Origin: Armigeres subalbatus
Lineage: Eukaryota; Arthropoda; Insecta; Diptera; Culicidae
DNA length: 64,000 nucleotides
Direction: 5' to 3'
Assembly (NCBI RefSeq): GCF_024139115.2
Contig: NC_085140.1
Span: 427,451,781 to 427,515,780 of the forward strand
A program made the translations under genes and the position numbers. Shown here one piece after another: positions 10,936 to 22,600 of the stretch; position 1 is the first letter of the stretch; each line of letters opens with the position of its first letter. The notes under the pieces were generated by a model. The model saw nothing but the letters and a program-made list of their open reading frames with translations, had not been told where the DNA came from and ran no database searches.

Positions 10936-12639
10936 CCTCACAGCGGGCTCAAGTGACTCTCGATTCGAATTCATTGATCCCCATTCATCCCAGCATTTAG
11001 CGGAGAGCACTTTTGCCATTTTTGCACTTGTGGGCGCAGACGCCGAAAGTCCGTTTGAACTCCGCACTCGCGATGCGTGCACTTTTCCGAAAACCGGCAG
11101 GACGTGGTGACGGAACAAGGACATCCATACAGTAGCGACGCGATCCAGAAGCAGATGTTCGTCCGAACCGGATCGGTACAAGGGCCACTTGTGGCTTTCG
11201 CTGGTAAGTTTGGCTGTTGGTGCCACTTTTTTCCCGGTTGATTTCGGTATGGAAATAACGAAAATGCGTTGCGCTGAAAGAGCATACAACAAAAAAAACA
11301 AGAGTCCTTCACGCATATCGTTGCAGCATGGACCGACCGGGATGGCGATTATTATGATGACGGCGCGATGCGATGATGGGCCGTGTCAATATCGCTGTGA
11401 GCAAGAGGCGTCGTCATTTGTATCCGGTGCGGGCCAACGTGCGTGGTGGTTTGTTTGTTCTCCGTGGAAAGGGTCCGAAATCAGCGTCATTATTTGGACG
11501 AAAAACAAATGGGAGTTGCGCCGGATTAGAAATTGTCCTTCGCGTCTTCATACGGTGCGCAGCAAGCGGACTATGATGCGTATTTAGAACCCGATCGGAA
11601 GCGATTACGACACGTCCGTGGATATGTTTTCGGACTGAAAGGTAGTCTCGATGCAAATCAAATTAATTAAAACGCTCTGGCGCTGTTTCTCGCTCGGGAG
11701 GTAGCCACGCGCAGCAGGCCAGCCACGCGATATCTGTTGTCGAGATCTATGATAGCATTGGAAATGGAGGATGGTTTTCATCCAGAGATTGTTCCAGTCA
11801 GTGGTTATTAGATGATACTGTGAGAGGGTCCATTTGAGAAATTTTCAAGTAGCGGTACAAATGTTAGTTACCCATAGAGTAATAAAAATCGTAAATAGAA
11901 GTAATAAATGAAATTCTGGGCAGGTAATGCATATTGAGATAATAATTTGGGTGAATGTTGTACTCCGCCTATCATCCTTTTAAAAAGTTTGCTTATTTCG
12001 ATCTCTTTAGTACAAATTGCGAATAAAAATCATACCTGTTCCTTTTATACTTCCATTATTTGCTTAGTACTTGATTTTCTCTGTGTTATTAGGTTGGTTT
12101 TTCAGAGAATGATTTTTTACTCAGAAAGCACATCCCGAATCCCTTTCGAGATCATAAAGCTTGATACATCGCATGATTTCGTTATTTTTCTAAAATTTCC
12201 AATTTTAAGCACACAGCATTGAAGTAAAGTAATCAGACACCTTCTCCGGAACAGTAACGTCTAGTGCCGGAAAGGGAAGTGGTGATGGTGGAGCATCCTC
12301 TCGAAGTGCCAGCCCCGTGTTTTGGAATTGAATGAGGAATCGGTCTCCGAAGGACTTTCTTATTCAGCAAGGTTAATCTACCAAGAATTCCTTAAGATTC
12401 CTTAAGAATTTGCTTTGATTAACAGAAAAAAGGTGCTCTCTAATTTTTAAAATATTTTCCTCCAAAATACGCAGAATTTGCGACTTTCTGTGCGTATTCA
12501 CGAACGATATTTGTTATGGAATTCGACAGTGCGTTAAATCTTAGATTTGGGAAAGAATTAATTTTGTAAGATATCTACGCATAAATATTTTTCCGAGTCA
12601 GACTTTCATCATCATCAGATCTCAAAAATAAAACCCTCT
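10936..12639. other. Downstream non-coding DNA of the TPR gene (copy A)
   Basis: 10936-11910 aligns with 40773-41780 and includes the frame-broken version of the possible exon described at 40834-41046. From about 11912 to 12639 the sequence is specific to copy A and AT-rich, apart from a short GC-rich piece near 12240-12340. No gene is recognised. Confidence 0.5.
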
Positions 12640-14485
12640 TGAAAGGGAGCTTCATGGCCTTTTGAAAGGACTTCGGGCCTCTGAGAGGCTTCGATCCTTT
12701 GAAAGTGAGGTTCCAGGCCTCTTGAAGGGCTGAGCCTCTTGAAGGGCTTCCGAGCCTGTGAAGGAGCTTCGAGCCTCGAAGGAGGCTTGGGCCTCTTGAA
12801 GGAGGCTTCCAGGCCTCTTGAAGGCGGGCTCTGAAGGAGGCTTCCAGGGCCTCTTGAGAGGCTTCCAGGCCTCTTGAAGGGGCTTCCAGGCCTCTTGAAG
12901 GCTTCCAGGCCTCTTGAAGGGAGGCTTTGAGGCCTCGAGGCCTCTGAAGGAGGCTGAGCCTTGAAGGCTTCAGGCCTCAAGGGAGGCTTCCGGGCCTCTT
13001 GAAGGAGGCAGGCCTCTTGGGAGGCTGAAGGAGGCAGGCCTCTTGAGAGGGGCTGGGCCTCTTGAAGGGGCTTCCGGGCCCTCTTGAAGGGGGCCTCTTG
13101 AAGGAGGCTGGGGCCTCTTGAAGGAGCTTCCGAGGCCTCTTGGGAGGAGGCTCCAGGGCCTCTTGAAGGGGCTTCCGGCCTCAGGAGGCTTCCGGGCCTC
13201 TTGAGGGAGGCCGGCCTCTTGAGGAGCGGGCCTCTTGAGGAGGCTGGGCCTCTTGAAGGGCCTGAGGCCTCTTGAAGGAGGCTTCCGGGCCTCTTGAAGG
13301 GAGGCTGAGGCCTCTGAAGGCACGGGCCTCTTGAAAGGAGGCTTCCAGGCCTCTGAATGAGGCTGGGCCTCTTGAAGGGGCTGGGCCTCTTGAAGGCTTC
13401 CGCTCTTGAAGGAGCTTCCAGGCCTCTTGAAGGAGGCTTCCAGGCCTCTGAAGGAGGCTTGCCTCGAGAAGCTAGGCCTCTTGAAGGGGCTGGGCCCTCT
13501 TGAAGGAGGCTGGGCCTCTTGAAGGAGGCTTCAGGCCTCTTGAAGGGAGGCTGGGCCCTCTTGAAGGAGGCTTCCAGGCCTCTTGAAAGGAGGCTGGGCC
13601 TCTTGGAGGCTTCCAGGCCTCTTGAAGGGCTTCCAGGCCTCTTGAAGGGGAGGCTTCGAGGCCTCTTGAAGGGAGGCTTCCAGGCCTCTTGAAGGGTTCC
13701 AGGCCTCTGAAAGGAGGCTTCCAGGCCTCTTGAAGGCTGAGCGCCTCTTGAAAGGGCTTCCAGGCCTCTTGAAGGCTTCCAGGCCCTCTTGAAAGGCTCA
13801 GGCCTCTTGAAGAGGGCTCAGGCCTCTTGAAAGGAGGCTTCCAGGCCTCTTGAAGGAGGCTTCCGGGCCTCTTGAAGGGGCTTCCAGGCCCCTCTTGAAA
13901 GGAGGCTTCCAGGCCTCTTGAAAGGAGGCTTCCAGGCCTTGAAGGACTTCCGGCCTCTTGAAAGGGCTTCCAGGCCTCTTGAAAGGGGCTTGGGCCTCTT
14001 GAAGGAGGCTTCAGGCCTCTTGAAAGGGCTTCCAGGCCCTCTTGAAAGGAGGCTTCAGGCCCCTCTTGAAGGAGGCTTCGGGCCTCTTGAGGAGGCTGGC
14101 TTGGCTTGGGCCTCTTGAAGGGCTTCCAGGCCCTCTTGAGGGCTGGCCTCTTGAAGGAGGCTGGCCTGGGGCGGGCCTCTTGAAAGGAGGCTTGGGCCTC
14201 TTGAAGGGGCTTCCAGGCCTCTTGAAGGCTTCAGGCCTCTTGAGAGGCTAGGGCCTCTGAGGGGCTGAGGCTCCGAAGGGGCTTCAGGTCTCTTGAAGGC
14301 TTCCAGGCCTCTTGAAGGAGGGCTTCCAGGCCTCTTGAAGGGCTTCAGGCCTCTTGAAGGGGCTTCCAGGCCTCTTGAAAGGAGGCTTCCGGCCTCTGAA
14401 GGGGCTTCAGCCTCTTGAAGGAGCTCGGCCTCTTGAAGAAGGCCTCAGGCCTCTGAAAGAGGCTCAGGGCCTCTTGAAAGGAGCC
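12640..14485. repeat. GAGGCTTCC satellite, 23-bp unit (copy A, first block)
   Basis: About 80 units with core GAGGCTTCCGAGCCTC plus TTGAAAG (often CAGGCCTC in place of GAGCCTC). Many units have lost one to several bases, so the phase drifts far more than in copy B (41913-46500). Open frames on both strands (for example 12615-12980 and 12970-13323 minus) are translations of the repeat, not genes. Confidence 0.95.
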
Positions 14486-15172
14486 CAAGTGCACCCCAAC
14501 ATCTTCCTAAAAGCTTAGTTTCTATTCAGTTTCATTAAGACATTGGAAAACATCTGCAAAAAGTTATAGTGTCAAAACGTTCGAATTGTTATCAATGTTT
14601 TATTAAAATTGCAATGCAGTACGTGTTTGACATTTGAAACAAACAAACAAAGAATACTGCACTTCATGTTGCAAACACGAAAACAAAATCATTAAGTTAT
14701 ATTTTTACCATGAAACTTCGATACGTCTTTCAAAATTGTTTTGTTTAAATTAAGTTGCATAAAAGTGAATGTGTCTTCATGTTTAATTTGCATCGTTCAA
14801 CGTTTCGACAACTCACATTTTTCCTGTGGTGGTGCAATCAAGTAACAGGAAACTCGAGTACAAAACTTCATAATCGTATGGTTTTAATTGTGAGTCAACA
14901 TCAGAATCTTCAAGAGTGTGAATGGTGTTATGGTAGAGTGAAGGACTATAATCACAAGATCCATAAATCGAATCCAGTTTTATATTTTATTTTATTTTTC
15001 CGCTGTAGTATTTTGCAACATAATTGCAATTCTACTGCAATCGAAGGATGTTTCCGTAGGCTCCACCTCTTGCGCTTTTTAGATTACAAGAGTTATATTT
15101 GATGGCATCAAGATTGTTTCTTTCCGAATAGTTTGCTACAGTGAAATGTTCAGAAGTGAAACAATTTGTGCT
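14486..15172. other. Unrelated ~690-bp insert splitting the copy-A satellite
   Basis: AT-rich single-copy-looking sequence with satellite on both sides. An open frame at 14755-15102 (115 aa, rich in Phe, His, Cys, Leu) resembles nothing I recognise and shows no domain. I saw no terminal inverted repeat. Copy B has no such interruption. Confidence 0.6.
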
Positions 15173-15678
15173 TGAGGAGGCTTCAGGCCTCTTGAAAGGA
15201 GGCTTCAGGCCTCTTGAAGAAGGGCTTCAGGCCTCTTGAAAGGAGGCTTCAGGCCTCTGAAAGGAGGCTTCGAGCCTCTTGAGGCTAGCCTCTTGAAGGG
15301 GCTTCAGGCCTCTTGAGGAGGCTTCAGGCCTCTTCAAAGGAGGCTTCAGGCCTCTTGAAGGGAGCTTCCAGGCCTCTTGAAGGAGGCTTCAGGCCTCTTG
15401 AAAGAGGCTTCCAGGCCTCTTGAAGGGGGCTGGCCTCTTGGGAGGCTGAGCCTAGCTTGAGGCGACTCGAACTCTTGAAAGGAGGCTTCAGCCTCTGAGA
15501 GGCTGGCTCTTGAAGGAGGCTGCCAGCCTCTTGAAGGCGAGCCTCTTGAGGAGGCTTCCAGCTCTGAAGAACTTCCAGGCCTCTTGAAGGAGCTTCAGGG
15601 CCTCTTGAAGGAGGCTGAGGCCTCTTGAAGGAGCTCGGGCCCCTCTTGAAAGGAGGCTTCCAGGCCTCTTGAAAGGAT
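15173..15678. repeat. GAGGCTTCC satellite (copy A, second block)
   Basis: About 22 more degenerate 23-bp units, ending in GGCCTCTTGAAAGGA. The transition into unique DNA differs from the one in copy B at 46500. Confidence 0.9.
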
Positions 15679-15945
15679 TGTATCAGAAACAAAAATCGTT
15701 GTGGCTCCAAGTTGTTGCAGAAAAAGCCTATAGCTGCGTTTCTTAGAAGTGACCCTATAGGAATTGACCCTAAAAGGACTGATTCGATATTTTCGCTCCA
15801 TATTAGCAATGTGGATCTAATTTCAACTTTATGTAAGTCAAAATGGGTTCTAACAAGGAGATTCGAGGGTAGCTGATCATTATACTTTACTTTTTATTTT
15901 AACTTACAAAAGGAAACGCATCTAACGTACAAAAAAGTAATTTTA

Positions 15946-16042
15946 TCCTTCGAGCCGGATTTGAACCAGCGACCTATGGATTACTATTTAGCTCTGAGTC
16001 ACCATCTACAGTCCACCGCTCTACCAACTGAGCTATCGAAGG
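15946..16042 (-). tRNA. tRNA-Tyr (GTA) with 24-nt intron
   Basis: The reverse strand begins CCTTCGATAGCTCAGTTGG, has anticodon loop CTGTAGA (GTA), a 24-nt intron directly 3' of the anticodon-adjacent base, T-arm GGTTCAAATCC and acceptor CGAAGG with discriminator A. The mature length is 73 nt. Boxes A and B are intact, and a T run for Pol III termination follows on the minus strand (15931-15936). It is identical to 46634-46730 over all 97 bases. Confidence 0.95.
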
Positions 16043-16631
16043 CACGCAATAAAGGAACGTATCCAGTGTAAAATAGGCATATTGAAAAAGTTTATTCTGC
16101 CAAGCGGCAAAGATGCTGTCATTTTCTAATGATTACCGGCTACTCACTACTCAGTCTTGCATTTAGTGAAACGTGTTTGTTATATACCCAACTTTTCAAC
16201 ACGGGATTGTGCCTCCCTCAAAAAGATTTTTTTATTTTGATTACTAATTTTTTTCATTTGTTATAAAAATTAGTAGGTACTATCCAACGAATAATATTTA
16301 GTTTTTTTTTATTCGTGGAGGTGGCTTTCACTCTTCAAGGATACATAGAAACGGCTTAGACTGAGAAAGCCACATCCACAAATTCGCCACATTTCCAGTT
16401 GATGAGAATTATCTTATAGACATAATTTTATTAATTTCTTGACTACTTTTATTCAATTTTTTTTTTTTCATCTGTATTTTAGGAAAAATTTCGGCGCTGC
16501 TGTACTTTTGCCACAGTGCATTTTTACTCATAAATAAATATCAGTGAAATGACAATTGGGTGGTCGTTGTGAGGGGTCTTGACTATTATTTTAACGAAAA
16601 GTAATTGGAAGCTTTCAAAAAGCCGCATATA
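16043..16631. other. Inter-tRNA spacer (copy A)
   Basis: AT-rich, aligned with 46731-47660 in copy B but without the long-TIR element found there at 47242-47410. Near 16403-16412 copy A reads GAGAATTATC, close to the end of that element. Confidence 0.5.
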
Positions 16632-16725
16632 TCCTTCGAGCCATTGAACCAGCGACCTATGGATTACTATTTGACTCTCAGTCATCATCTACAGTCCACC
16701 GCTCTACCAACTGAGCTATCGAAGG
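16632..16725 (-). tRNA. tRNA-Tyr (GTA), second gene, damaged T arm
   Basis: Same structure as the neighbouring tRNA-Tyr with a variant 24-nt intron, but the T loop and stem read GGTTCAATGGCTC, three bases short of the intact copy at 47661-47757. As written it would not fold a normal T arm. Given the error pattern of copy A this may be a consensus error. Confidence 0.8.
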
Positions 16726-17408
16726 CGCTTGTGAAACTTGTTATTCCATCCATAATGGTAATTGAGAAAAGTTTAAAAACAGTTTATGCACTTTCTAGTT
16801 ATTGCGGCTTAATAAGCTGTTTCATTATCTTTGTAGTCAAGAATGTTTAATCCAACAAGTAATTAAGATGCTGTCGTTTTCCTTTGAAATAAAAATAAAA
16901 AATTTGAAATAAAAAATTTCAAATTATATAAAAAAATCTTAGAAAATAAAAAATACGGTGTTTTTTTCTTTTTAGAGTTTTTTGGGATTTATTTTAGTTT
17001 TTACTTTAATTTTTTGAAGAATTACAAAAATTGTTTTAATAGTTTACAAAATTTGACAACTTCACAATATTTAAAAAAAATCTTTTCTGTGATTTTTTCA
17101 ATAAAAATGTGCGACGATTTAATCCTTAATTTTGTATCAAATAGATGTTGGAATTTACATAATTTTGCTCAGTTTCGTTTTCTGAATCTTGCGACAAAAC
17201 CCTTGAAGACGTCAATTTGTTTTTATTGATTTTTTTCAAAATTTTTAATTTGTCATCGAAAAAAAGGTCGAAAACTAGTTAAATTATTAATGTCATTACA
17301 AGATTTTAATAAATTTTTGAAATTTTCTACTTTTAAAATATTTGTTTGATAATATTTTAAAATTGATGCAACGGTTTTTTAAATATTCTGATCTTTTTTT
17401 TAATTATA
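16726..17408. other. AT-rich spacer, partly specific to copy A
   Basis: About 16862-17150 has no counterpart in copy B; the rest aligns with 47758-48150. It has long A/T runs and no gene. Confidence 0.45.
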
Positions 17409-17550
17409 GAATTTCCTCAGCCTTCGGTGAAACGGGGCTACAGTAAAGGTGGCTGAGTTCGATTCTCGGTCTGGTCTAGGAAATTTTCGGGTTAGAATTT
17501 TCTTCAACTGCCTTGATCATAAAAGTATCATCGTGTCAGCCTTTTGATAT
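17409..17550 (+). mobile_element. 5' part of a tRNA-derived SINE (copy A)
   Basis: Matches the first half of the SINE at 48160-48440, including the box-B-like GAGTTCGATTCTC and the GATATACGAATGCA phrase, where it stops and joins the sequence found at about 48603 in copy B. Relative to copy B about 290 bases are missing, including the 3' half of the SINE. Confidence 0.6.
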
Positions 17551-17732
17551 ACGAATGCATCCTATTTTTCAGCTGATTTTTTTTTATTCTTACTTTCAAA
17601 ACTCACTTCACAGTTCATATTTTTTAATTATATTTCCAGACTGCATTTTACCCATTTTTCTTTCAGACAATATAGATTTTATTTTTCCAATCAAATTGCC
17701 GCTCCTATATAGTATGATCGACAAATATGCTT

Positions 17733-17810
17733 CGCAGTCGTGAGTTCGAACCTACGCTCCCAGGGAATCTGATTTCTAGTCAGACGCCTTAACCGCTCGG
17801 CCACGACTGC
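17733..17810 (-). tRNA. tRNA-Ser (AGA), damaged copy
   Basis: The acceptor, D arm and anticodon arm (loop CTAGAAA, anticodon AGA) match the 82-nt gene at 48780-48861, but bases are missing from the variable arm and the T stem, so GTAGGTTCGAA is followed by CTCA instead of TCCTAC. As written it is 78 nt and would not fold properly. Confidence 0.8.
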
Positions 17811-19418
17811 TGATGCATTCAATTTAGTTTTCTTCGATCAGCGACTTTTTGTCGACAAAGTAGCATTTATTTGATTGCCAAAGTGAAAGAAGTCTGATTT
17901 ATTTTGATGGCGGTCGATTCGAAGCAGGTACGTAAAAAGCTCGAGCTTTGAGTTCCGCAAAATGTGAAAGGATGGAAACACAAGCACTTATTGCAACGTG
18001 CCCAAAACAGCATTCATCTTTGTACAAAACAGTTCCATGGATGATTGTTACTGCAATAGAAAAAGGGTTTCCCATTACATATTTCGAACATATCATCGCA
18101 GATTAATCTAAATGCACACGGTTCTTGCGACCTAAAATAATCGTAACAAAGCGCCGATGGTTATCACTGTTTCACAATCTCGAAACTCGTTTGTTTGTTG
18201 TTGATTTTTGTTATTTTTGCCTGGGTCAGAGTATTTTCCACCTAATCGTCCATTCGCGACTGCCGCCGGTCGTCGGTTAATATTCTCTGAAACCACACCC
18301 CAGAAATAGAGTCCTTGCATGTTGTATCCACGCTACCCTGAGTATAACGTTAGCATTTTTTTGTTGTATTTTTAAATTCCATAACTCAGAGTTTTGCCTT
18401 TTCGTATTTTTCAATTGCCTAATTTATTTTGTGAAAAATTTCATTTTCCACTTTCTTTTTTTATTATTCAAGTGTTTTCATTTCGAAACTTAAAGTTAAA
18501 GTTGGTTTTTTTATTTTTTTTTTTTTTATATTTTTCTCGAATTACGTTTTTAGGATCACGTTTTAATTACAATTGAGTATCAATTTTACAATTCTTATTT
18601 TCAGATCGAATTTCCAATTTTGTAAACTCCATCTAAGAATGATCTCAACGCTCATCGGTAAATAATTGGCAAAAACCGTCGTGGCGTGACCGAGTCAACA
18701 AAGGTCGCTCGGTGCTCCCTCACCGTTTTTCCGTGCCGACCGAGATTATTTGGTTTTGGATCATTGCAAAATTAGCCCCTTGAGCGGTGGTCGTACACCA
18801 GGCAGGCAAAAACCACCTCCAGACGAATGCATATTTTTGCAAAGGTGCTTCACTTCAATATGATTTTGCGGATTCGGACGATGGACCCTCACCTCCCAAA
18901 TGAGCCGTCGCAAGGGCGCACAAAGAAGATTTTCAGTTTAATCAGATTTTCGTTTGCTACTGTGTCTGCCAACGACCGGTAGTTTTGATATTTGATCGTT
19001 GGATTATTATTTTTTGCTACAAAGCGCCACAATTGAAACTTTGTATTTTAATTATTAAATTTTGTTTTGTCCCTACGAGCAGGAGATCTGCGATTCAGAC
19101 AAGCGTTCCGAAGGGTAGCGAGCGCGGATTTAAATTTATAATGCACCATCGCGACCGTGTACGCTGAAACGCGAGAATCACGGGCATGCGCCGGTGCGTT
19201 GTTTTTTGTCGCGAGGGTTGGCTGCTATTGATGCTAACTGACATTCAACAGCGTCAGACACTAACAAACGATACCACCGCGCCGGATTGATGAAAGAAAT
19301 TAATCTGTAAATTATGATCGGCCCTAATCCGGAATTATGGCTTTATCGCCGTAGCACGAGAAGGTCAGGAAATCGAATCTGTTTAGTCGTGATTGTAGTA
19401 TGCAAATAGCAACCAAAG
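17811..19418. other. Conserved non-coding block (copy A)
   Basis: Aligns with 48862-50535. It mixes AT-rich DNA with a more GC-rich stretch (about 18660-18920 and 19080-19280) that is well kept between the copies. No open frame is conserved in both, so I call no gene. Conservation alone may just reflect recent divergence. Confidence 0.5.
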
Positions 19419-19434
19419 TAGCAATACGTAACTT

Positions 19435-19459
19435 NNNNNNNNNNNNNNNNNNNNNNNNN
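19435..19459. other. Assembly gap (25 N)
   Basis: A run of 25 N marks a scaffold join of unknown true size. It is bracketed by a 13-bp inverted repeat (AGCAATACGTAAC at 19420-19432 and its reverse complement at 19480-19492). Confidence 0.98.
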
Positions 19460-19491
19460 ATCAATTGTACTTCGTTTCGGTTACGTATTGC

Positions 19492-21880
19492 TCCCCATTG
19501 TGCAGCACTCTACACGAAAAGGCCTCGCTGTGCCTCGATGGGGCCGATGATTTTCTCAGGAACCCCCTTGTGTCTCAGGGCGCCCCACATATTCTCGTGA
19601 TTGAGACGGTCGAAAGCTTTTCGTAGTCAATGAATCCAAGTAAAGGGACTCTTGGAATTCGTCGACTCTCCAAAATGATGCGGAGCGTGACAATGGTCCA
19701 CAGGATCTTCCGGCACGGAATCCGGCTTGCTGCCGCCGGAGAGTCGCATCGATCTTCTCCTGAATCCGGGCTAGGATAATTTTACAGAACTTTAGAACGG
19801 TACAAGCAACATTATGCCTCGCCAGTTATCGCATACAGTCAGGTCACCCTTTTGGGCACCTTCACTAAGATACCTTGCATCCAGTCGACCGGGAAAGTTG
19901 CGGTGTCCCATATTAGAAATAAACGATGCAGTGTATTGTGCGGATGTCATGGGGTCAGCTTTGAGCATCTGGCTGATATGCGGTCCCTGGGGCTATTCGA
20001 TTTCATGAGTGGCTGTTTGAATCTCTAGCAGTGATGGAGCTTCGGTATTGACACGTGTTATACGTCGGATCCTAGGCAGATCATGCCGAGGTGGGATGGC
20101 CTGGTTGGCCGAAAAGTTGTTCGAAGTGCTCGAACCAGCGTTTCAGCTGGTCGGTTGTCGTCAATAACTGATCATTCGCGTCTTTCACAGGCAGCATCTG
20201 TTGCGTCGTCAGATATATAGAGGGCGAATGTCCCGGTTGCGGCGGCTCTCTCCTTCGTCGCGAAGTCTGCCCACGCTCGCTTGTCCCGTCGACATGAGCG
20301 TTTTACTTCCTTCTCAGAGCCGTGTATCGTTGACGGAAGACTTTGGCTCCTCTCTTTTTTCGATCGCTCTATCGCGGCTTTGACTTCTCTTTACTCCTCC
20401 ATCTTCCTCCAGGTCTCATCGGTGATTTTGTTTTCTCTGGGTGCGTATTTAGATTGTTCTCGCTGGTGGCGATGAAGGCATTCTTGATGGCGGTCCATTG
20501 GTCTTCCACGCTGCCGCCTACCGGAATATCTGCAGCACGGTTCTCCAGTTCTTCAACAGAGGACCGTTTCACCGTGGCATCTTTCAGTCGGCGTGTGTGA
20601 ATCGTCCCAACTCTTTCATCCTGCCGACGAATCCGCGCAATGCGCAGGCGTATTTCGCCGATGAGGAGGTGATGATCAGACGCGATATCGGCACTACGTT
20701 TATTCCGTACATCAAGAAGGCTCCGTTTCCATTTCGGCTGATGCAGATGTGGTCGATTTGATTTTTCGAAAGCCGTCACGGGAGACCCACGTGACCTTTG
20801 AACCGGTCGATGAGGGAAGAGCGATCCCCGATCACCATGTCGTTATACCACAAAATTCTACGAACAGCTCCGTTTTCACTCATTTCTCCGAGACCATGGC
20901 GTCCATAATGCGCTCATGGTTCTGGTTTCGGATCCGATCTTCGCTGAAGTCGCCCAAACGATCTTGATATCACCCTTCGAATTCTATCTACGACGGCATT
21001 GAGTTGACTGTAGAAGTTCTCTTTGTCTTCAGATCGGCAGCATCGGTTGGCGCATAACATTGGATTATATAAGGTTTCGGACCCGTGTTCTCAACGATTA
21101 TCCTTTCTCTTATAGGTTCCCCTTCATAAGCGCAGAGTGTGCCTGAGCGCTTAGTAGGAAAAACTCCGCGATGCCGGGGAGCGTTCACCTCTAAACCAGA
21201 GTATAGCAGAACTTGTCCCGACGGCGTTCTGTGTTCTCCAAAGTTTGGCCAACGGACTTCACTCAGTCCCAGGATCTCAAGCTTCATGCGCGTGCCTCAT
21301 TGGCAAGTTGTGCCAATTTACCCTGCTGAGGGGTTAAAACGTTCCATGTTCCTTTCTGTCCGTTGTTTCGCTGAAGTCGTCGCCGTAAAATCAGTCCTAT
21401 TCTTTCATTATCGGATTCTCGAACAAATTGATGTTTCGGAACAGTAGGTTGTTGCCCAAGGTTCCCTATCCACCGGGATGGGGCTGCCATCTTAGGTATA
21501 GCTTCCGGGAATAGCATTTCATACTCAGCCGCTGGATGCCAGAACAGACGCTGTTGGAGCCACCCCTCCTTGGTGGACAGATCTCGGTCGGTCGGTCGAT
21601 CAGTCGGTCAAATTTGTTTAAAATACACCAGGGACTAGGCTAGTGCTGCTTTGAGCGGCACACGGTCGCTTTGATAGGGCCTGCTTGGGACACATGCAGC
21701 TTTTATGAAAGTTCACAGAGGCCCACTGTCAACCCCACCACATCCTAGGCAGACCCCACAGGACGCACCTCTCACTCTAGCTGATGTCAGAAGGACAACA
21801 GTGCCCAGCTCACTACTACCAGCTAAGTACGCAACCCTTAGCTGGCGTCAATTTCATCGGAAGACCCGTGGAAGCGTGAG
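19492..21880 (-). mobile_element. Degenerate LINE on the minus strand, 3' end cut at the gap
   Basis: Read on the minus strand, a leader (about 21880-21560) is followed by an endonuclease region (EILGLSEVRWPNFGEHRTP near 21265, HHLLIGEIRLRIARIRRQ near 20655) and the start of a reverse transcriptase that breaks off at about 19492 near KGVPEKIIG. It is the same family as the plus-strand LINE at 55081-57925 with high identity, but keeps the leader and lacks the RT active site and 3' end. Numerous frameshifts make it non-functional. The clade is not firmly assigned; an RTE-like relation is suggested by the shared leader. Confidence 0.8.
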
Positions 21881-22084
21881 TATTGGAACTTGTGAGGACC
21901 AGAGCTATGTTAGGCGCCCTTCCCGGATGTCAACTCACCATTTCGCAGCCCATGTTATGTTATGCCTCAAGTATTCTGCATATAAGTTTATGGTATTATT
22001 TTTTGGTATTTTACCTCTTATGCAAGGCACTTCATACCAATTTCTGTTACCGAGGTCGTCGCTCCTGCTCGGAGCCTTCGCCTT

Positions 22085-22600
22085 CCACCATTGTGAGGAT
22101 CTGTTCTGCGTGGACACGTGCCGATTTCCACTTTTCCAAGAAACCGTAGTGCTTCCGTCATCGCTGGCTTCTCGTCGGTACAAGCCCGGAACCGACAACG
22201 GTCGAGCCCGATTCCTTCCGACGGCCATTTCAAGAACTCTGCCAACCTCTATCATCGCTTGTTCGTGTCGATTCGATCGTACTTATTAGGTCGATCCGAA
22301 CCACCGCCTCGCCACCCTGCAGGCCTCTTCCATCGCTAGCTCCTGTCGGTACCGCCGGGAACCAACATCGGATCGATCCGAACTCCGTCCGACCGCCATC
22401 TCAAGAACCCTGCAACGTTTGCCATCGCTGGCGTCTCGTCGTACCGATCGTGCCCGACATCAGGTCGATTCGAACCACAGCCTCGCCACTCTGCAGGCCT
22501 CGCTATCGCTGGCGTCCCGCCGATAACAGCCCGTAATCGACTTCAGATCAAGCCCGAATCCGTTCGACGACCATATCAAGAACCTGGCCGACTCGGCCCG
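22085..22600. repeat. GC-rich tandem repeat, ~173-bp period, about three units
   Basis: Equivalent phrases recur about 173 bases apart: GTCGGTACAAGCCCGGAACC near 22170, GTCGGTACCGCCGGGAACC near 22343, CGCCGATAACAGCCCG near 22516; and GGTCGATCCGAACCACCGCC at 22289 with GGTCGATTCGAACCACAGCC at 22463. It is unusually GC-rich for the region. Minus-strand frames cover it but match nothing I recognise. Confidence 0.65.

Larger units (their letters stand above)
1..19418 (+). repeat. Copy A of a ~19-kb direct duplication
   Basis: This segment is collinear with 31440-50535, displaced by about 29.8-31.4 kb. Shared landmarks in the same order are the hairpin near 205-400, GGAATTCC repeats, copia remnants, the GGAATC minisatellite, the TPR gene, the GAGGCTTCC satellite, tRNA-Tyr, tRNA-Tyr, SINE and tRNA-Ser. 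Homology stops at about 19418, sixteen bases before the N run. Copy A has its own insertions (MITEs at 517 and 2504, a SINE near 4735, an RTE LINE at 5760-8116) and an excess of one-base losses from about 9 kb onward. Whether it is an allelic haplotig or a true tandem duplicate cannot be decided from sequence alone. Confidence 0.9.

Noticed and set aside
10498..11316. 272-aa minus-strand frame
   Set aside because: Antisense to exons 2-3 and the downstream region of the broken TPR copy; it is created by the shifted frames of copy A and is absent in this form from copy B.
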